A DNA stretch of 35,996 bases, from contig JABDCB010000027.1 of assembly GCA_013288325.1 (NCBI GenBank), positions 546-36,541 on the forward strand, read 5' to 3'. The notes beneath the pieces were generated by a model. That model was not told where the DNA came from, did not search any database, and saw only the letters and a list, made by a program, of their open reading frames with translations. The position numbers were made by a program, and so were the translations under genes. The first letter of the stretch is position 1. Every line of letters begins with the position of its first letter. This stretch comes from Bacteroidota bacterium. GTDB lineage: Bacteria > Bacteroidota > Bacteroidia > Palsa-965. Shown piece after piece: positions 21,819-30,264 of this stretch.

Positions 21819-22598
21819 ATGATCATCTTATCTGTTTTAGGAGGTATTTTACTAATTCTTGTGCTGCTCGTCCTTTCCGGAATTTGTGTTGCACAGGAGT
21901 ATCAGCGTTCTATCATTTTCAAACTGGGTCGCTTTGACTCCATAAAAGGTCCGGGTATATATTGGCTGATTCCATTTATTGAAAAACAACAACGGGTTGA
22001 TATCCGGACAAAAACCGTTGATCTGGAACAACAAGAAACCATTACAAAGGATAGTGTAACCATTAAGGTGAATGCTGTTCTTTGGTTCAAGATCGTAAAT
22101 CCTGAATCTGCAATTATAAAGGTTGCTGATTTCAACAAAGCGGTATATCAGTTTTCTGTTACGGCATTAAGAAATATTATCGGACAACATACCCTTGATG
22201 AGGTTTTAAGAGAAAGAGAACAGATTAACAGTACGCTTCAGAAAATTGTTGATGCTGCCACAGAACCCTGGGGAATAAAAATTGAAATGGTTGAAATGAA
22301 AGATGTGGAAATACCCGAAGCGATGCAACGTGCTATGGCCCGGGAAGCAGAAGCCATTCGCGAGAAAAGAGCACGTATTGTAAAAGCCGAAGCGGAACTG
22401 GAAGCATCTATTAAACTGACACAAGGCGCCAAAGAAATGGAAGGCAGTCCGATTGCTCTGGAACTAAGACGCATGCAAATGTTGTCTGAAATCGGAATTG
22501 ATAATAATACAACCACCGTGATTCTGATGCCTACAGAATTTACAAATGCGGCCAAAAGTTTTACGGATTTGGTTGCCAGTAAAAAGAATGCCAGTTAA
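21819..22598 (+). CDS. Slipin (SPFH/stomatin-family membrane protein)
   Basis: A 259-residue protein of usual slipin length. One N-terminal membrane segment (residues 2-25) is followed by the SPFH domain (EYQRSIIFKLGRFDSIKGPG; VDLEQQETITKDSVTIKVNA; LRNIIGQHTLDEVLRERE). A charged coiled-coil part comes next (AMAREAEAIREKRARIVKAEAE). Slipins form membrane-bound oligomers that organise the inner membrane. Their usual partner, a NfeD protease, is not next to it here. Confidence 0.93.
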   Translation: MIILSVLGGILLILVLLVLSGICVAQEYQRSIIFKLGRFDSIKGPGIYWLIPFIEKQQRVDIRTKTVDLEQQETITKDSVTIKVNAVLWFKIVNPESAIIKVADFNKAVYQFSVTALRNIIGQHTLDEVLREREQINSTLQKIVDAATEPWGIKIEMVEMKDVEIPEAMQRAMAREAEAIREKRARIVKAEAELEASIKLTQGAKEMEGSPIALELRRMQMLSEIGIDNNTTTVILMPTEFTNAAKSFTDLVASKKNAS

Positions 22599-22645
22599 CA
22601 TTACTCAACGGTAGCTGTTCCGAAATTCTAATAAAACAACTCAGT

Positions 22646-23059
22646 ATGAATACAAATCAAGATCCTATTTTCCCCAAAGGGAATAAAACCTCAGTGGATT
22701 ATTTTACCGGAAATGCCTGGTTAAATGTGCTGGTTCCAAAAGATGAGACAGGCAGTTATTCCATAGGTGATGTTGCTTTTGAGCCAGGTTGCAGAACCAC
22801 CTGGCACACCCACCCTGCAGGACAAATATTACTCATTACCCATGGCCAGGGATTTTATCAGGAACGGGGCAAACCGGCAAGATCGATTGCAAAAGGTGAT
22901 GTGGTAGTTATTCCATCTCTTGTGGAACACTGGCATGGGGCTACCAAGGATAGTAGTTTTACGCATATTGCCGTTACCAATATTGTTGAAAATGTGGCGG
23001 TTAACTGGCTGACGCCGGTTACTGAAGAGGAATATGCGAGTTGTCACGTGACAGCTTAG
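22646..23059 (+). CDS. Cupin-domain protein
   Basis: A 137-residue single-domain cupin. The first motif is TTWHTHPAGQILLI with the metal-binding histidines, and the second is GDVVVIPSLVEHWHGA. The layout resembles small cupins found with carboxymuconolactone decarboxylase-like proteins. The metal and substrate are unknown. It starts 47 bp after the slipin stop and may be co-transcribed with it. Confidence 0.9.
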   Translation: MNTNQDPIFPKGNKTSVDYFTGNAWLNVLVPKDETGSYSIGDVAFEPGCRTTWHTHPAGQILLITHGQGFYQERGKPARSIAKGDVVVIPSLVEHWHGATKDSSFTHIAVTNIVENVAVNWLTPVTEEEYASCHVTA

Positions 23060-23122
23060 TTGGTTATAATGATTGTTATGATTATCATAATAAGTCGCTG
23101 AAGTCTAAAGTGAAAAACACAG

Positions 23123-23521
23123 CCTGCTACTAAAGAAAAACACTCTACTACTAAAGAAAAACACCCTACTACTAAAGAAATACACTCTACTACTAAAGAA
23201 AAACACCCTACTGCTAAAGAAAAACACCCTACTACTAAAGAAACACACCCTTCTACTAAAGAAATAGACTCTACTACTAAAGAAACACACCCTTCTACTA
23301 AAGAAAAATACTCTACTACTAAAGAAATACACCCTACTACTAAAGAAATAGACTCTACTGCTAAAGAAATACACCCTACTACTAAAGAAATACACCCTAC
23401 TGCTAAAGAAAAATACTCTACTACTAAAGAAATACACCCTACTACTAAAGAAATACACCCTACTGCTAAAGAAAAATACGCTACTACTAAAGGAATACAC
23501 CCTACTACTAAAGGAATAGAC
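23123..23521. repeat. 19 tandem copies of a 21-bp repeat
   Basis: The unit is close to CCTACTACTAAAGAAATACA plus C. The TAAAG core recurs from 23131 to 23509 at exactly 21-bp steps, so 19 units with no insertion or deletion. Variation is limited to a few positions: CC/CT at the start, ACT/GCT, AAA/ATA/ACA after GAA, CAC/TAC/GAC at the end. The plus strand carries G almost only in TAAAG. Because 21 is divisible by three, frames stay open. In one plus frame the unit spells PTTKEIH-like heptads, but a TGA precedes the array and there is no start codon. Confidence 0.95.
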
Positions 23522-23580
23522 GCTATTGCTGAATTTTGTTATGAAACTGTTTCAAAAAAGGAATGTTTATTCACACAAAC

Positions 23581-23602
23581 GGCCCCGATATGTATCGGAG
23601 CC
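23581..23602 (-). terminator. Hairpin after the FGE gene
   Basis: GGC and CCGATA pair with TATCGG and GCC across one C/A mismatch, 24 bp beyond the stop codon of the minus-strand FGE gene. It lacks a good U-run, so termination is only likely. Confidence 0.4.
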
Positions 23603-23625
23603 GCCTGTCGGAACATCACATTTGT

Positions 23626-25125
23626 CTATTTAGACACAATCATAACCCGGAAACCGATATAAGGAGAAGCACTTGTTATTCCTGCATATTCATCTTCGCC
23701 GTTCAACTGTACATGTTTCTCATCACTGTTCCAGCTTCCTCCCTTTGTTGCCGGTTTTAACAATTTCGGATTCTGTGCATCTGTAACATAAACCATTTCA
23801 GCCACATTTCCGCTCATACAATATAATCCAAAGTCATTCGGGTTATACGAACTAATCGGAGCTATAAATGTTCCTTCACCCATCATGAGTCCTGCTGTGG
23901 TATACGCTTTCGGAAACGGTTTGGTTCCGCAAAAGCTTGCCGTGTCAACGGTAACAGGATTCTTTTTAAAACACAGGTTGGCCAGGAAGCATCCTCTCAG
24001 ATTTGTTGCTTTCAAATTCTGCGTAGCATAATAAGGTTTCGTGCTCAGATATAAACTCCATGGATAGTTGGCATCCTTTAAACCTCCGGAGCCTGCATAG
24101 GTCCACTCGGCATCACCAGGCAATGCAATCCGGATCAATGGCTTCGACTTTTCCGTGAGTCGTTTGTTGGCTTCCTCTGTAAGCCACAGACAATACATTT
24201 CGGCTCCTTCGCGACTGATATTGACTACCGGATAACCATCATAAACTACGGATGAGAAATAATTTTCGGCCATGGTTTGCGCATATCCATTGATGGGTGC
24301 GGCAAGCCACTTTTGCTGATCGGGCTTGGCTTTCAGAAACTCGGTCTTACGGCCCTGAATCAGCAGGTCGAAGAGAAAGGTTCGGTAATCAAGGTTACAC
24401 ACTTCCGTTGTTTGCATATAAAATTTGCTGATGTTCCGGATCGTTCCCTGATATGAAAACGAAGCTTGCGGAATCGGAAGGTATTTGCTTTTACTGTACC
24501 TGACCACCTGATCAATCATCCGGTTTTTTTGTTTGGTATTTGCCTTCATTTCCTCTTCCGTCAGTTTTGGGAATGCATATTCACTGTCGGGGTTTGCTTT
24601 CAGGGTTAAATAGCTCATACTGCTTACAGGCTGCTCTGTATACACCGGTAAATTATCCACCGCCACACAATCTTCTTTGGGAATGTTTTTACTCACAACC
24701 AGCAGCGATTCGTTTCTTACCGGTGCGGGTATGGACTTTATCTGATCCGCTCTTTCGTTTGCAGAACCGGTATTGTTCTGTATAGTCCCGGGAGGAGGGT
24801 TATTTACAGTCAATGGATTAACAGTTTGCTTTATAACCGGTTTCGCGATATCCGATTTGTCCGTATAAATCAGAGCAGGTATCAGAATAGCCGCCGAAAT
24901 GCATACGATCAGCAGGATGGCATTCAGGTTGAGTTTAAACATTTTCTTTTCGTTTAGCTTGTTTGTTTGCGGGTGATTGAATGTACCCTCACCCATCACA
25001 TGATCAGACATGGCACTCAGGATAGTTGCGTTTTTAGGATCATTGAAGTCCAGCTCCTGAAAGGCCTTATTCAGGAGACCGTCAAATTCCTTATCCGCAT
25101 TGGTATTTGAATCTTTATCAGACAT
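23626..25125 (-). CDS. Transmembrane protein with extracytoplasmic FGE-sulfatase fold, linked to an ECF sigma factor
   Basis: A 499-residue protein. Residues 1-65 are a charged cytoplasmic segment (DGLLNKAFQELDFNDPKNA ...), residues 68-87 a membrane anchor, then a Pro/Asn-rich linker. From about residue 205 there is a formylglycine-generating-enzyme fold: MQTTEVCNLDYRTFLFDL, YPVVNISREGAEMYCLWL, MSGNVAEMVYV, GGSWNS, and GFRVMI at the end. The paired catalytic cysteines expected before GFR are missing, as in GldJ and GldK, so it probably is not an oxidase. Its start overlaps the sigma-factor gene by eight bases. By position it could be an unusual anti-sigma or signal-sensing partner. Confidence 0.85.
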   Translation of the reverse strand: MSDKDSNTNADKEFDGLLNKAFQELDFNDPKNATILSAMSDHVMGEGTFNHPQTNKLNEKKMFKLNLNAILLIVCISAAILIPALIYTDKSDIAKPVIKQTVNPLTVNNPPPGTIQNNTGSANERADQIKSIPAPVRNESLLVVSKNIPKEDCVAVDNLPVYTEQPVSSMSYLTLKANPDSEYAFPKLTEEEMKANTKQKNRMIDQVVRYSKSKYLPIPQASFSYQGTIRNISKFYMQTTEVCNLDYRTFLFDLLIQGRKTEFLKAKPDQQKWLAAPINGYAQTMAENYFSSVVYDGYPVVNISREGAEMYCLWLTEEANKRLTEKSKPLIRIALPGDAEWTYAGSGGLKDANYPWSLYLSTKPYYATQNLKATNLRGCFLANLCFKKNPVTVDTASFCGTKPFPKAYTTAGLMMGEGTFIAPISSYNPNDFGLYCMSGNVAEMVYVTDAQNPKLLKPATKGGSWNSDEKHVQLNGEDEYAGITSASPYIGFRVMIVSK

Positions 25126-25696
25126 TTTCCTTCGGTTCAGATTTATTTACAAGTGCTGTTACACGTTCCATGAGTTGTTTTTTCAATCGTGCATAATAGG
25201 TCTTCAATTGATTTTCCGGCTTGTTGACATACTTTGATATTTCACTGTATGCAATATCCTGTGAGCGCATCAACAATAATATTCGTTGCCAGTCCTCCAG
25301 TTTTTCCAGCTCCTGATTCAGTATTTCAAGCGGCCGGTTTGGAACACCTGTCACCTCATTGCCCGGCTCCGCATTTGCCATATTATCATGTAAAGGAATT
25401 TCCGTTTGATTTTCTCCCATCTTTTTTTGGCGGCGGAGATGATCCTTCATGTTATTGATTAATATTTTGAATATGAAAGAGGCAAAGGCCTGTTCCGATT
25501 TGAATTCATAATTCGTTACACTGTCGGCTACTTTATAAATTGTTTTGTAAATCAGATCCCATGCATCATCCTCGGCAACCTTCCAGTTTTTTGTTGCATA
25601 CCGGAACAGTTTTTGAGCATAAAGCTCAAAGAGAATTTTAATCCCCTGCTCCCGGTCTGATTTAAGTAGTATATATGTTTCCGCTCGTGAATTCAA
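25118..25696 (-). CDS. ECF RNA polymerase sigma factor
   Basis: A 192-residue sigma-70-family factor. Region 2 is FELYAQKLFRYATKNWKVAE, with DLIYKTIYKVADSV. Region 4 is LEKLEDWQRILLLMRSQDIA, with YSEISKYVNKPENQLKTYYA. The start is a TTG (25694-25696): a TAA lies five codons upstream and no ATG is available before region 2. It overlaps the downstream membrane FGE-fold gene, so the two work together. ECF factors of this kind respond to envelope signals. The target promoters are unknown. Confidence 0.88.
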   Translation of the reverse strand: MNSRAETYILLKSDREQGIKILFELYAQKLFRYATKNWKVAEDDAWDLIYKTIYKVADSVTNYEFKSEQAFASFIFKILINNMKDHLRRQKKMGENQTEIPLHDNMANAEPGNEVTGVPNRPLEILNQELEKLEDWQRILLLMRSQDIAYSEISKYVNKPENQLKTYYARLKKQLMERVTALVNKSEPKENV

Positions 25697-25857
25697 TCGG
25701 TGGTGGTTTTAATAGTATAAACGAATGTTGGTAACAGAAGGTGGTAATGTAGTGTAAATAAGGCTATTGCATCAGGAGCAGGAGTGCCCTTTGTCTATGA
25801 GATTGCGGCATTTGGAGAATAGCCCTTTATTACGGAAGAAAATTCAGGATCTGCCCC

Positions 25858-27162
25858 TTACTCACTCATCACAATTTTTACGCTCTTATTCTTGAGCTTT
25901 TCTCCCCGCACCCGGTCCAGCACGTCAGCGGCCTTATTTCTTTTCACAGCCGCAAAGGAACAATGATCAAGTACTTCGATTAAACCGAGTTCGTCTTTGG
26001 CAAGTCCACCTTTTTGTAGGAGCAGACCTACAATATCTCCCTTACTTATCTTTTCTTTTTTTCCGGCATGCAGAAAAAGCGTTACCCAACCGGAAGGTGC
26101 CGGTGGCTGGGCCGAGTTTTTGAGTGTTACGTGTTCTGCCTTTACGATATAGGGAGGCAAATATTCTTCCGCACCCAGTATGATCCAGGAAGTACCGTCG
26201 GCATGCATACGGGCGGTACGACCGTTACGATGCACAAAAATAGTTTCACTCCCCGCCAGCTGATAATGAACCACATTTTTAATAGCTGGAATATCCAACC
26301 CGCGCGAAGCCAGATCGGTGGTGATGAGCAAATGATGGGTACCATTCCGGAATTTAATAAGGGCTTGTTCTCGTTCATCCTGTTCCATACCTCCGTGAAA
26401 CACATCGTGTGTGATCCGCTTTCCACCCAGCAGAGCGCTGATCCTATCTACAGCATCACGGTGATTGCAGAAAACGAGGCTGGGTTCATTGCCTAATTCA
26501 CAAATAAGGAGAAACAAAGCATCCAGCTTATCTTTCCCGTCGGCCTTGATATATTTAACCTGCAATCCTGCCACAGGGGCAGCAACCAGGAAATTCAGTT
26601 TAGCGGGATTACGCAACCCCACGAATGCCGGTATTTCTTCCAGCTCGGTAGCTGATGTAAGGATATGTGTGGTAAGGTTATGCAGATCGCCCACGATCGT
26701 GCTCATTTCCGCCTGAAAGCCCAGCTCCAGCGATTTATCAAATTCATCCAGCACCAGGGTCTTGATTGTTTGGGGATCAACGCTGTTAAGCCTCAGGTGA
26801 TGGGCAATACGTCCGGGTGTTCCGATGAGCAGGGCCGGTGGCTGCAACAGATTGTTTTTTTCTGTCTTTGTTGAATGTCCTCCGTAGCAACAGCTTACCT
26901 TAAAACCGGTTCCCATGCTACGGAACACTTTTTCAATTTGTATGGCAAGTTCCCGTGATGGCACCAGAATAAGCGCCTGCACACCTTCTACATCTGTTTT
27001 TAACTGACGAAGCACGGGTAAAAGAAATCCAAGGGTTTTACCTGAACCGGTAGGAGAAAGAAGCAGTAGATCGCCACCCTTTTCAAGCGCTTTCATTGAC
27101 TTGTGTTGCATTTCATTCAATGCAGTAATTTCGAGCTTAGCTAATATATTTTGTATGTCCAA
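25858..27162 (-). CDS. DEAD-box RNA helicase, DbpA-like
   Basis: A 434-residue helicase. Motifs in order: a Q-motif region at the N-terminus, motif I SPTGSGKT (36-43), PSREL, TPGRI, motif II DEFD (139-142) instead of DEAD, SAT (170-172), and motif VI HRNGRTAR. The last 75 residues (GWVTLFLHAGKKEKISKGDI ... VKIVMSE) look like a DbpA RNA-binding domain, which binds 23S rRNA during 50S assembly. A TTG start (27160-27162) is forced, because an in-frame TAA lies upstream with no ATG between, and the Q-motif begins at once. Confidence 0.93.
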   Translation of the reverse strand: MDIQNILAKLEITALNEMQHKSMKALEKGGDLLLLSPTGSGKTLGFLLPVLRQLKTDVEGVQALILVPSRELAIQIEKVFRSMGTGFKVSCCYGGHSTKTEKNNLLQPPALLIGTPGRIAHHLRLNSVDPQTIKTLVLDEFDKSLELGFQAEMSTIVGDLHNLTTHILTSATELEEIPAFVGLRNPAKLNFLVAAPVAGLQVKYIKADGKDKLDALFLLICELGNEPSLVFCNHRDAVDRISALLGGKRITHDVFHGGMEQDEREQALIKFRNGTHHLLITTDLASRGLDIPAIKNVVHYQLAGSETIFVHRNGRTARMHADGTSWIILGAEEYLPPYIVKAEHVTLKNSAQPPAPSGWVTLFLHAGKKEKISKGDIVGLLLQKGGLAKDELGLIEVLDHCSFAAVKRNKAADVLDRVRGEKLKNKSVKIVMSE

Positions 27163-27262
27163 GGTGTGGTTGTTACTTGCAATAGGGGAATAATAACGCG
27201 TTGAGGATTAAACAGGGTTAAAGCTACGCAGTTTTGGGGACAAACCGTTTTAATAGACAGTG

Positions 27263-27278
27263 GATAATCATGATTATC
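27263..27278. promoter_or_regulatory. 16-bp perfect palindrome upstream of ltrA
   Basis: GATAATCATGATTATC is a perfect palindrome 41 bp before the ltrA ATG. A further half-site makes GGATAAT (27262-27268) and ATTATCC (27283-27289). A TATCTTTA at 27307-27314 may be the -7 element, which would give an almost leaderless mRNA. The site is a probable operator; the regulator is unknown. Confidence 0.5.
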
Positions 27279-27318
27279 ACAGATTATCCCTTTTCTCTCA
27301 ATATTTTATCTTTACCGC

Positions 27319-28518
27319 ATGCAAAAAAGTAAAGTGAATATCTGGTGGGGGCCACCCAAACATTTCTCCACTCAATTTGAGGACCGGAAAATAAGCTGGC
27401 TGGAACTCTTCTATGATCTGGTGTATGTAATTGCCATTTCAAGAATAACCCATCATCTTTCCGATCACCTGAATTGGTCGGGGTTTCTGGACTATACCTA
27501 TCTGTTCGGGATGATATTCTGGGGCTGGCTGAACGGAAGCCTTCATCATGATATTCATGGCTCCACCGGAGTCCGCACCAATTTGATGACCTTGTGGCAA
27601 ATGCTCATTATATCTGCCTTGGTGGTTACGCTCAATACATTTTCGGCAACCACTCTTGTTCCTATCACCATTGCACTCATGGCCATGCAGGTATTTATTA
27701 CCTATCTGTGGTGGAGCGTGGGTATTTACGACAAAGTACACCGGAAACTAAACATCCCTTATACACTTTGCTATCTGGCTTCTCTGGCCTGCATTGCAGT
27801 TACCCTGTTTCTGAAACAGCCCTTTATCCGCCCTTTCTTTTATCTGAGCCTCCTGCTCAATTACCTTCCTCCTTTTCTGATACACCGCAACCTGAAAGAA
27901 AGGGGAGGCGAATTCTCTCTTTCATCGAGCATGACCGAACGTCTGGGGTTATTCACCATCATTCTTTTCGGGGAAGTGGTTTTGGGTATTATTACCGGAG
28001 CCAGTCAGCTAAAGGAATTCAACCTGCAGGTATGGATCAATTTCACTCTTGCCATCCTGATAGCTTTTTCGCTGTGGTGGGTTTTCTTTTCAATGATTGC
28101 CGACCGCAAATGTAAACCCGGGTTCTTAAAAGGCAACTGGATGGCGGTAGCTTATATTCCTACCCTCATGGCGCTTGGCATGACTGGCGTGGCATACGGA
28201 GGTTTGTTTTCCTCTTATGAAAACACAGAAGACACCCATGCGTATTGGATCCGGATTGCGTTCGGTTCATCCATTGCGGTGTTTTTGCTGGGCGTAGTAT
28301 TGCTTTCTTCCTTGCTTGATTATCCGGCAACACACCGTAAGGCAAAGGGGAGGATACAACAGCTACTGGTAACGGCTGCCTTACTTGTTTTGATTATCAC
28401 CATATGCCATTTTCAGGTAAGCCTGGCCATGCATCTGTTGATTACACTGCTGATATTACTTGCTGTGATCAGTGTCATTTCAAAGAAATGGTTTTTGCTG
28501 GCGTTCCCTACTAGCTGA
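27319..28518 (+). CDS. ltrA: Low-temperature-requirement protein A family
   Basis: A 399-residue membrane protein. It opens with the LtrA signature near residue 12, HFSTQFEDRKISWLELFYDL, then VYVIAISRITHHL. About ten to twelve hydrophobic segments follow, including GLFTIILFGEVVLGIITGAS with a conserved glutamate. The family is named for Listeria growth in the cold, but its molecular function is unknown. The cold-shock gene that converges with it starts only 195 bp beyond its stop. Confidence 0.93.
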   Translation: MQKSKVNIWWGPPKHFSTQFEDRKISWLELFYDLVYVIAISRITHHLSDHLNWSGFLDYTYLFGMIFWGWLNGSLHHDIHGSTGVRTNLMTLWQMLIISALVVTLNTFSATTLVPITIALMAMQVFITYLWWSVGIYDKVHRKLNIPYTLCYLASLACIAVTLFLKQPFIRPFFYLSLLLNYLPPFLIHRNLKERGGEFSLSSSMTERLGLFTIILFGEVVLGIITGASQLKEFNLQVWINFTLAILIAFSLWWVFFSMIADRKCKPGFLKGNWMAVAYIPTLMALGMTGVAYGGLFSSYENTEDTHAYWIRIAFGSSIAVFLLGVVLLSSLLDYPATHRKAKGRIQQLLVTAALLVLIITICHFQVSLAMHLLITLLILLAVISVISKKWFLLAFPTS

Positions 28519-28713
28519 TCAAATGCCTTTGGAAACCTTGACAGCCTGAAGCCCACGCTTGCTGGACTCCAATTCAAACCGGACCGGGTCTCCGGCCTTG
28601 ACAGGATAATCCGTGTTTTTGATATGGAAGTAATATTCCTGTTTATCCTCTTCGCTGATAATAAACCCGAATTTGGAAACCGGGTTAAAAAATTTGACAA
28701 CTCCCTTTTTCAT
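28519..28713 (-). CDS. Cold-shock-domain protein
   Basis: A 64-residue single cold-shock domain. RNP1 is KFGFII and RNP2 is YYFHI (a variant of VFVHI), with the usual GVVKFFNPVSKFGF start. Such proteins bind single-stranded RNA or DNA and act as RNA chaperones. It converges on ltrA with no gap, and has a long leader on its 5' side that could hold a cold-sensitive structure. Confidence 0.93.
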   Translation of the reverse strand: MKKGVVKFFNPVSKFGFIISEEDKQEYYFHIKNTDYPVKAGDPVRFELESSKRGLQAVKVSKGI

Positions 28714-28953
28714 ATCAGCTCTTTCCGATTATTGTTTCCTGATTTCGTTTTAAGTACAACAAGGATAAAATACAATTCTGTACGAATTCTATAGCGGTTT
28801 TATCACCGGTAAAGAGTCAACTATCCCTGTCTTTTCGGCATTCATCATTACAGATGTAAGAAACCGCTCCTTTATGCGCCGCCCTTTTCAGTCGAAAAAA
28901 GAAACTTTGCGTTGAAATGAGAAAGAACAGATGCTCATTAAAAAACGAAAGCA
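28714..28953. other. Gene-free segment, 240 bp
   Basis: Holds the leaders of the divergent cold-shock and small XRE genes. No promoter with both boxes, no terminator and no further gene are visible. Confidence 0.5.
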
Positions 28954-29136
28954 ATGAACAGGATCAAAGAATTGCTCGAAACAAAAGGCGAAACACATGT
29001 ATGGCTGGCATTGGCCACCGGAGAGAGACCGGAAGATGTGCTTCGTTATTTGAACAATCAAAAACAGCCTGAAATCCCAGTTTTTATCAAGATTGCAGAA
29101 GCGCTGAAAGTGGATGCATTGGATCTCCTGGCCTGA
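28954..29136 (+). CDS. Very small XRE-type helix-turn-helix protein
   Basis: A 60-residue protein. The C-terminal part (YLNNQKQPEIPVFIKIAEAL, then KVDALDLL) is the standard second half of an XRE domain. The first half (RIKELLETKGETHVWLALAT) is a weaker HTH. Such minimal XRE proteins in Bacteroidota bind DNA as dimers. The target is unknown. It lies 68 bp upstream of the AraC gene in the same direction. Confidence 0.75.
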   Translation: MNRIKELLETKGETHVWLALATGERPEDVLRYLNNQKQPEIPVFIKIAEALKVDALDLLA

Positions 29137-29170
29137 GCTGATCAAAAGATGGGCTGCCTGCCTTTATGTT

Positions 29171-29200
29171 TTTGCATATTATTTGAAATTCATAACTTTG
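29171..29200 (+). promoter_or_regulatory. Consensus promoter of the AraC gene
   Basis: TTTG (29171-29174) and TAACTTTG (29193-29200) are 18 bp apart and match the -33/-7 consensus of Bacteroidota. The expected start of transcription is at or next to the ATG at 29205, so the mRNA is probably leaderless. Confidence 0.65.
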
Positions 29201-29204
29201 CTGC

Positions 29205-30119
29205 ATGAGCCAGACAATTACATTGCAGCAGTTCTATAATGATTACCTCCCCAAGGATGCTGCCAAAAAATGTCAGCTGCTACCACAAATGGGACATTTT
29301 AATGTCTTCAAAAGAGGCGATTCCTTTTGCAAACGCTTTACCCAGATACACCGCACCGATTTTTATAAAATAGCCCTTGTTATAGGTACCGGACGTTTGC
29401 ACCGGGAAGACGAGGTGATAGAGGTCAATGGCAAATCGCTCATCTTCTACAACCCCACCATTCCACACCTATGGGAATCTGTTTCGGAGAAACAGGAAGG
29501 CTATTTCTGTCTCTTTAACAATCATTTTGTTGCCCCTTCCCTGGCAGATAATAATTTCAGAAGCTCTCCTTTATTCAATACGAATCTGAATCCTGTTTAT
29601 AACCTTACTTCGGAGCAGGCAAGAGATCTGAGCTTTATTTTCAGAAAGATGCTGGACGAAGTAGAGAGCGGCTATGTGCAGAAATATGAAATACTGCATC
29701 ACTACCTCCATCTGCTGATTCATGAAGCCCATAAAATGGAACCGGTCAATTTCAGTTCCGACAAATACCTGAATGCCGCTTCACGTATCTCTTCCCTGTT
29801 TATTGAATTGCTGGAAAGACAATTTCCGGTGGACTCTACCGAACAGTCGCTCAAACTGAAAACACCTCATGATTTTGCCGAACGACTCTCTGTACATGTC
29901 AATCACCTGAACCGTGCCGTGAAAGAAGTGACCGGTAAGAGTACGACTGAAATCATATCGGCACGTGTGGCCAATGAAGCTCAGGCGCTTTTAAAACATA
30001 CCGATAACAGTGTAGCCGAAATTGCATACAGCCTGGGCTTTGAGCACCCTTCCAATTTCAATGTCTTCTTCAAAAAACAAACCCAGAAAACCCCTAAAAT
30101 GCTGAGGGCAAGAGTCTGA
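29205..30119 (+). CDS. AraC-family regulator beside an efflux operon
   Basis: A 304-residue regulator. Residues 1-180 form an AraC-type sensor cupin (FNVFKRGDSFCKRFTQIHRT; LIFYNPTIPHLWESV). The C-terminal double HTH is HVNHLNRAVKEVTGKSTTEI and NSVAEIAYSLGFEHPSNFNV. It is transcribed toward the TolC/RND/MFP operon, whose first gene starts 145 bp later, and is probably its regulator. Family members of this type often respond to small toxic compounds. Confidence 0.92.
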   Translation: MSQTITLQQFYNDYLPKDAAKKCQLLPQMGHFNVFKRGDSFCKRFTQIHRTDFYKIALVIGTGRLHREDEVIEVNGKSLIFYNPTIPHLWESVSEKQEGYFCLFNNHFVAPSLADNNFRSSPLFNTNLNPVYNLTSEQARDLSFIFRKMLDEVESGYVQKYEILHHYLHLLIHEAHKMEPVNFSSDKYLNAASRISSLFIELLERQFPVDSTEQSLKLKTPHDFAERLSVHVNHLNRAVKEVTGKSTTEIISARVANEAQALLKHTDNSVAEIAYSLGFEHPSNFNVFFKKQTQKTPKMLRARV

Positions 30120-30204
30120 AAGATGGGTTTCCCAAAAAATCTTAATTGTTTGATTTAAATAGGTAATGGTTTGAATTGCATAGTTTTTATTCAAATCGTC
30201 AACT

Positions 30205-30240
30205 CACCTTTGTATCACCATTTCGAACAACGTATACGTT
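30205..30240 (+). promoter_or_regulatory. Possible promoter and operator of the efflux operon
   Basis: CACCTTTG (30205-30212) is one base off TAnnTTTG. A perfect 12-bp palindrome AACGTATACGTT (30229-30240) follows close to the expected start, 24 bp before the tolC-like ATG. That is a good position for a regulator, though AraC proteins usually use direct rather than inverted repeats. Confidence 0.4.
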
Positions 30241-30264
30241 ACGAAAACATTCCTGCGAACACCC

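Larger units (their letters stand above)
23060..23625. other. Gene-free segment holding a tandem-repeat array
   Basis: Apart from a 15-bp palindrome TTATGATTATCATAA (23076-23090), this segment is the 21-bp repeat array plus about 100 bp of unremarkable DNA and a hairpin near the FGE gene. No reading frame with a start codon and credible composition exists. The long frames through the array follow only from the repeat period. Confidence 0.7.

Noticed and set aside
23042-23053. Palindrome TGTCACGTGACA
   Set aside because: It lies within the last codons of the cupin gene, so chance or coding constraint explains it.
23105-23500. 131-residue minus-strand Phe/Ser/Arg repeat protein
   Set aside because: The frame is open only because the 21-bp repeat is divisible by three; composition is not protein-like and no ribosome site is seen.
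23123-23521. CRISPR array
   Set aside because: The repeats are directly adjacent without unique spacers, and no cas genes are near.
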